From Streptomyces sp. cg36 (lineage in GTDB: Bacteria > Actinomycetota > Actinomycetes > Streptomycetales > Streptomycetaceae), in the NCBI RefSeq assembly GCF_041080675.1, contig NZ_CP163520.1, positions 7,221,501-7,285,500 on the forward strand: 64,000 nucleotides of DNA, in the 5' to 3' direction. A program made the position numbers and the translations under genes. Numbering within the stretch: the stretch's first letter is position 1; every line of letters begins with the position of its first letter. This document shows positions 60,374 to 64,000 of the stretch, piece by piece. The notes under the pieces are model-generated. The model saw nothing but the letters and a program-made list of their open reading frames with translations. It did no database searches and had not been told where the DNA came from.

Positions 60374-60614
60374 GGGCGGAACATCCCGGTGAGGTAGACG
60401 GAGCCCGGCCGGCCGGGTGGGAGGGGACGGGCGGACTGTCGGACAGGCCGGAGGAGATCATTCCAGCTCTATAACGAAATACCGCCCAGATATATCCGAA
60501 AGTACACAAAAGTGTCATCCGGCTGGCGCAGCTGACGCCGCCGGGCAGGCGGGGACGGCCGGGTGGTGCCCGGAGCGGGAGCGCGACCGCCGTGCGGACG
60601 AAGAGGAGATGGGG
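60374..60614. promoter_or_regulatory. divergent promoter region between rppA and the SDR gene
   Basis: It holds a perfect 14-base palindrome CCCGGCCGGCCGGG (60404-60417), then an AT-rich stretch (about 60460-60520) with ACAC-AAAA-GTGT (60504-60515). AGAGGAG at 60602-60608 is the SDR ribosome site. Promoters for both directions are likely here; exact -10/-35 elements are not clear. Confidence 0.5.
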
Positions 60615-61412
60615 ATGTCGTCGTCATTACTGGCGGGCCGGGTCGCTCTGGTGACCGGCGCGAGCCGCGGCATAGGCGCCGCCGTCGCCCGCGCGCTGGG
60701 CGCGCACGGCGCCTCGGTCGCGGTGAACTACCTCCGCAGCGCCGGGGCGGCGGCGGAGGTGGTCGCCCGCATCGACAAGAGCGGCGGCCGTGCGGTGGCG
60801 GTCCAGGCCGACGTGAGCGACCCGGCGCAGGTCCTGGCCATGGTGGAGCGCACCACGGCCGAACTCGGCGCGCCCGACGTGCTGGTCTGCAACGTCATGA
60901 TCGGCAGCGAACGCGTCGGCGCGCGGGCGGGCGCCGACACGTCCGGCTCGTTCGTCGACACGCTGGAGCGGGTCGCCTCGGTGCGGGACGCGGTCGCCGC
61001 CCAGCTGGACGCCACCCTCCTGTGCTGCCACGCCGTCGTCCCCGGGATGCGGCGCGGCGCGGGCGGCTCGATCGTCCTCATCGGCGCCTCGACCACCCAC
61101 AACCCCTATCCGGTGCCGGTCGAGATCTCGGTGGCGAAGGCCGCCCAGGACGCCGTGGGCCGGGCGCTGGCACGGGAGTTGGCCCCGGACAACATCCGGG
61201 TGAACACCGTCGCGCCGGGCTTCGTCCCCACCGACGCCAACGCGGGCCCGCACCAGGCGGCCCTGATCCAGCACGTCGCCGCGGGCACTCCGCTGCCGGT
61301 GCCGATCCTGGCCGAGGACGTGGCCGACGCCGTCGTGGTGCTGGTCAGCGACCTCTCGCGCAAGGTCACGGGGACGTTTCTGCCCCTGGACGGCGGCCGG
61401 ACACCGATCTGA
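60615..61412 (+). CDS. SDR-family protein lacking the catalytic Tyr
   Basis: 265 residues from ATG 60615, six bases after GAGGAG (ATG 60609 sits too close to it). The classical SDR plan is clear: TGASRGIGAAVARAL binds NAD(P), VQADVSDPAQV, LIGAS with the catalytic Ser, and the late PGFVPTD and LPLDGG. The YxxxK motif reads ISVAK: Ile171 replaces Tyr and Lys175 is kept. NNAG is also altered (CNVM). Ordinary reductase chemistry therefore looks impaired; a binding or regulatory role or an altered mechanism is possible. Its end overlaps the convergent MerR gene by 47 bases. Confidence 0.88.
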   Translation: MSSSLLAGRVALVTGASRGIGAAVARALGAHGASVAVNYLRSAGAAAEVVARIDKSGGRAVAVQADVSDPAQVLAMVERTTAELGAPDVLVCNVMIGSERVGARAGADTSGSFVDTLERVASVRDAVAAQLDATLLCCHAVVPGMRRGAGGSIVLIGASTTHNPYPVPVEISVAKAAQDAVGRALARELAPDNIRVNTVAPGFVPTDANAGPHQAALIQHVAAGTPLPVPILAEDVADAVVVLVSDLSRKVTGTFLPLDGGRTPI

Positions 61413-61776
61413 GCCCGCGCACCTCGTCGAGGTAGCGGGCCACCGCGTCCCGGTTGCGGGCCAGGCAGTCGATGCGGGCCGTCATCCGGTCGCGCTGGAG
61501 CTCCAGCGCGGCGATCATCTCCGGGGTGGCGTCCTGGACGTGGATCGCCCGGGGGCCGTCCAGACACGGCAGGATCTGCTGGATGATCCGGGTGGGCAGC
61601 CCCGCGTCCAGCAGCCCCCGGATCTGGGTCACCCGGTCCACATAGGACTCGTCGTAGTCGCGGTAGCCGTTCGGCGTGCGGGCCGCTGAGATCAGGCCCT
61701 GCTCCTCGTAGTAGCGCAGCAGCCGACGGGGGATGCCGGTGCGCTCTGACAGCTCTCCGATGCGCAAGGCGCTCAC
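61366..61776 (-). CDS. MerR-family transcriptional regulator
   Basis: 136 residues from GTG. The N-terminal winged helix is standard (RIGELSERTGIPRRLLRYYEEQGLISAARTPNGYRDY), followed by a dimerisation coiled coil (about 75-120). There is one Cys in the coil and one just before it (LPCLDGP, IDCLARN), but not the paired C-terminal Cys of metal sensors, so an organic ligand or redox signal is more likely. It lies 3' to 3' with the SDR gene and overlaps it. The target is probably an adjacent gene, but no MerR-type 19-base spacer promoter is obvious. Confidence 0.92.
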   Translation of the reverse strand: MSALRIGELSERTGIPRRLLRYYEEQGLISAARTPNGYRDYDESYVDRVTQIRGLLDAGLPTRIIQQILPCLDGPRAIHVQDATPEMIAALELQRDRMTARIDCLARNRDAVARYLDEVRGLRSVSGRRPGAETSP

Positions 61777-61888
61777 CCCCCATCCGCCGTCCGACCTTCA
61801 CACGCATGGCACGGTTCCAGTCTAGTCACCGCCCTGACCAGGCAAAAGAACCCTCGGGCGCCGACGTTCGGCGGACGTGTGCCGCTGC

Positions 61889-62692
61889 CTACGCGCGCGT
61901 GTCGATGGTGAAGATGGCGCCGTCGGGGTCGCGGATGGTGGCCCAGGGGCCGCCCTCGGCGGCGCCCTGGGCGACGACCAGGCCGCCGTGGGCGCGGGCG
62001 GTCGCGGTCTTGGCGGGGACGTCCGTGGTGCGGAAGTGGACCTCCCAGTGCGGGCGCAGGGTCGGGTCCGGGGCGGCCTCCAGGGCGCCCGAGCTGAGCC
62101 GGGCCACGATGTGGCCGCCGTGCCGCAGGACGACCTCCTCGGCCTCGTACCGGACGTCGCAGCAGCCCTCGCGCTCGTTGGCCCAGTCCAGGACCTCGCC
62201 GTAGAAGATCGCCGACTCGAAGGCGCTGCGCGTGCGCAGGCGCAGCCAGGCCGGTTCGCGGTCGCGCCAGGACTCCCAGTCCTCGACGAGCTCGCCCTGC
62301 CAGACGCCGAAGACGGCGCCGTCGCGGTCGGCGGCCAGCGCGCCGCGCCCGGTCTGGAACGCGACGGGCCCCACCGCCACGGTGGCGCTGCGCTCGCGTA
62401 TCCGCGCGGCGGTCACGTCGGCGTCCTCGACCGCGAAGTACGGCGTCCAGGCCACCGCCACCTGGAGCTCCGGCGCGAGGGCCCCGATCCCGGCCACCGG
62501 CTCGCCGTGGTCGAGGGCGGCCCGGAACTGCTCGCCGAGCCGTCCGTGCCGGAAGGTCCAGCCGAAGACCGCGCCGTAGAAGTCGAGCGCGGGTGCCAGG
62601 TCCCGGGCCATCAGGCTCACCCAGCACGGTGCCCCGAACACCGAGGCACTGGAGGAGGCCCTGGAGGCCGGGACCGTGGTTGTCCTGTCCAT
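61889..62692 (-). CDS. two-domain VOC (glyoxalase/dioxygenase superfamily) protein
   Basis: 267 residues. Two tandem VOC modules of about 115 residues each: the first begins GAPCWVSLMARDLAPALDFYGAVFGWTF and the second WLRLRTRSAFESAIFYGEVLDWA. The ending ATIRDPDGAIFTIDTRA is a typical VOC terminus. The duplicated arrangement is common in actinobacterial proteins annotated as glyoxalase or bleomycin-resistance-like; actual substrates are rarely known. Metal-site His are not well conserved, so enzymatic activity is uncertain. Confidence 0.9.
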   Translation of the reverse strand: MDRTTTVPASRASSSASVFGAPCWVSLMARDLAPALDFYGAVFGWTFRHGRLGEQFRAALDHGEPVAGIGALAPELQVAVAWTPYFAVEDADVTAARIRERSATVAVGPVAFQTGRGALAADRDGAVFGVWQGELVEDWESWRDREPAWLRLRTRSAFESAIFYGEVLDWANEREGCCDVRYEAEEVVLRHGGHIVARLSSGALEAAPDPTLRPHWEVHFRTTDVPAKTATARAHGGLVVAQGAAEGGPWATIRDPDGAIFTIDTRA

Positions 62693-63112
62693 CGCTGATG
62701 CCGATCACTAGCGCTTGGCGGCTGCCTGCATCACCATTTTCCCGGAATGCCGGGTACCCCGCATCCATCCCGGCAAGCGCGGCATGGCTGTGCGTGCCCT
62801 CGTGGCTACACTGAGTATATCGGCTCGCCGGGTCGGGCGCCGTGGCGATCACTTCCCGCCGAGCGCCCGCTGGAGCCCGGCCTTGTCGAGGTGGCGGGAG
62901 CGGCCCCGGGGCATGCGTGCCCGGCGCCCGCTCGCTCCTCCACCCTCCGCCCGCGCACCGGTGGTCGCAACTGGCGCCGCGAACGCGCCGGTCGGCGCAC
63001 CGGCGCCAGACCCGGGGTGGACGCGCGCACCACCCTGGGGTGGACGCGGCGGCCGGCGAATGACGACCGGCGGCGGACGCGCCGACCGGCGTGCCCGCTC
63101 TACAGTCACCTC
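62693..63112. other. 420-base gap without a convincing gene
   Basis: It contains a short hairpin (CCCGG/CCGGG near 62750), a TATATC at about 62815 that could serve as a -10 element, and GC-rich sequence up to the hydrolase gene. Frames through it are Arg/Pro-rich and look non-coding. Confidence 0.5.
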
Positions 63113-64000
63113 ATGATCACCGTCACCAGGGCGGCCACGGCCGTCACGCTCTCGCTCGCCCTCGCGCTGCCGCTCGCAGCCGCGAGCGGCGCGTCGGCGG
63201 CGCCGGGCGCGACCGCCTCGTCCGGACAGCCGGCCGCGCCCGCGCCGTCACCCGCCCCCGTCGCCGCACCGATGACCCTGCCGCGCCCCACCGGGGAGTA
63301 CGGGGTGGGCAGTTCCGTCTTCCACCTCGTCGACCACTCCCGCAAGGACCCCTGGAACCCGGCGGCGAAGTCCCGCGAGCTGATGCTCACCCTGCACTAC
63401 CCGGCGGCCCGCTCCGGCGGCCCCGGCCCCGTCGCGCCGTACGCCACCACCGCCGAGACCGCGCTCCTGGTCAAGGGGATGGGCATGGAGAAGGCCGTCC
63501 CGGCGGAGGTGTTGAGCGCCACCCGCACCAACAGCCGCCCCGACGCCCGCCCGGCGGGCGGCAGCCATCCGCTGATCGTGCTCTCGCCCGGCTTCGGCGG
63601 ATCCCGCTACACGATGACCGCCCTCGCCGAGGACCTCGCCTCCCGGGGCTATGTGGTCGCCTCCGTGGACCACGCGTACGAGTCGTACGGGATCTCCGTC
63701 CCCGGCGGCCGGACGCTGACCTGTCTGGCCTGCACGGCGGTCGGTGAAGGAGGGGTGTCGGGCAGCGTCGTGACGGCGACCCGCGCCGGGGACGTCTCCT
63801 TCGTCCTGGACCGGCTCACCGGCCGCCACTCGTTCTGGCGGTACGCGAGCATGATCGACCAGCGCCGCATCGGCATGGCCGGCCACTCCATAGGCGGCGC
63901 CAGTGCGGCGTCGACGATGGCGGGCGACTCCCGTGTGCGGGCGGGCGTCAACATGGACGGCGCGTTCTGGGACGAGCTGCCCCGCGGGCTCGGCGGGCGC
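63113..64000 (+). CDS. secreted alpha/beta hydrolase (PAF acetylhydrolase/lipase-like), 3'-truncated by window
   Basis: 296 residues visible; the frame is still open at the right edge. A signal peptide (1 to about 28, ending SGASAAP) is followed by an Ala/Pro linker. The catalytic core shows LIVLSPGFGGSRYTM (oxyanion region), VVASVDHAYES, and the nucleophile elbow AGHSIGGAS (Ser259). This layout matches the secreted platelet-activating-factor-acetylhydrolase-like or chlorophyllase-like hydrolases of streptomycetes. The remaining catalytic Asp and His would lie beyond the window or near its end (GVNMDGAFWD holds a candidate Asp). Confidence 0.9.
   Translation, partial: MITVTRAATAVTLSLALALPLAAASGASAAPGATASSGQPAAPAPSPAPVAAPMTLPRPTGEYGVGSSVFHLVDHSRKDPWNPAAKSRELMLTLHYPAARSGGPGPVAPYATTAETALLVKGMGMEKAVPAEVLSATRTNSRPDARPAGGSHPLIVLSPGFGGSRYTMTALAEDLASRGYVVASVDHAYESYGISVPGGRTLTCLACTAVGEGGVSGSVVTATRAGDVSFVLDRLTGRHSFWRYASMIDQRRIGMAGHSIGGASAASTMAGDSRVRAGVNMDGAFWDELPRGLGGR

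Noticed and set aside
62715..63116. 133-residue plus-strand frame before the secreted hydrolase
   Set aside because: Arg/Pro-rich, no ribosome site, and no domain; it ends just inside the hydrolase start. Treated as non-coding.

Overview
The window reads as Streptomyces chromosome. G+C is very high throughout, genes are dense and often overlap by 4 bases (ATGA/GTGA), GTG starts are common, and there is a Streptomyces subtilisin inhibitor (SSI) gene, an RppA/CYP158-type flaviolin locus, NarL-type two-component genes and many small secreted proteins. I see no tRNA, rRNA, CRISPR array, insertion sequence or phage gene.

Region 1 (1-31767) is the right-hand part of a trans-AT polyketide/non-ribosomal peptide cluster that continues off the left edge. 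All eight genes run rightward and are mostly translationally coupled. In order they are: the 3' part of a modular PKS (KS-DH-ACP / KS-KR-ACP / KS0-ACP, with no AT domains); NRPS 1 (C-A(Ser)-PCP-C-A(Thr) carrying an embedded FkbM-type methyltransferase-PCP); NRPS 2 (C-A(Ser)-PCP-C-A(unassigned) carrying an embedded N-methyltransferase-PCP-C*); a beta-branching set (donor ACP, decarboxylating KS with Cys replaced by Ser, HMG-CoA-synthase-like enzyme, and an ECH1 dehydratase fused to a trans-enoylreductase); and a tandem AT-AT protein that supplies malonyl units and probably proofreads. Taken together, the line should append Ser, O-methyl-Thr, Ser and an N-methyl amino acid to a polyketide acyl chain. 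The two Ser residues are probably epimerised or dehydrated. No thioesterase and no ECH2 decarboxylase lie in the window.

Region 2 (31799-55237) is mostly ordinary accessory and housekeeping content. It holds an HxlR regulator with a perfect 19-base palindrome next to its start; a rhomboid-like membrane protein; an SPW-type membrane protein behind an unusually AT-rich promoter; a hydroxymethylbilane synthase (hemC); a radical SAM protein with a CX8CX2C cluster motif; an anti-sigma-like ATPase; an SSI protease inhibitor with Lys at P1; a PHP phosphoesterase; a NarL-type two-component system divergent from an MMPL exporter; a membrane NACHT NTPase; an SDR/DUF2867 protein; a cyclophilin; and a Sel1/TPR protein pair. 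Strong inverted-repeat terminators separate many of these units.

Region 3 (55426-60373, minus strand) is a pigment locus: a type III PKS (RppA, catalytic C138/H270/N303) joined in one open frame to a CYP158-like P450, then a MomA-like cupin, a second P450 and a mycothiol-dependent-isomerase-like protein. It should make 1,3,6,8-tetrahydroxynaphthalene, flaviolin and flaviolin oligomers.

Region 4 (60615-64000) holds an SDR protein lacking the catalytic Tyr, a MerR regulator, a two-domain VOC protein, and the 5' part of a secreted alpha/beta hydrolase cut by the right edge.
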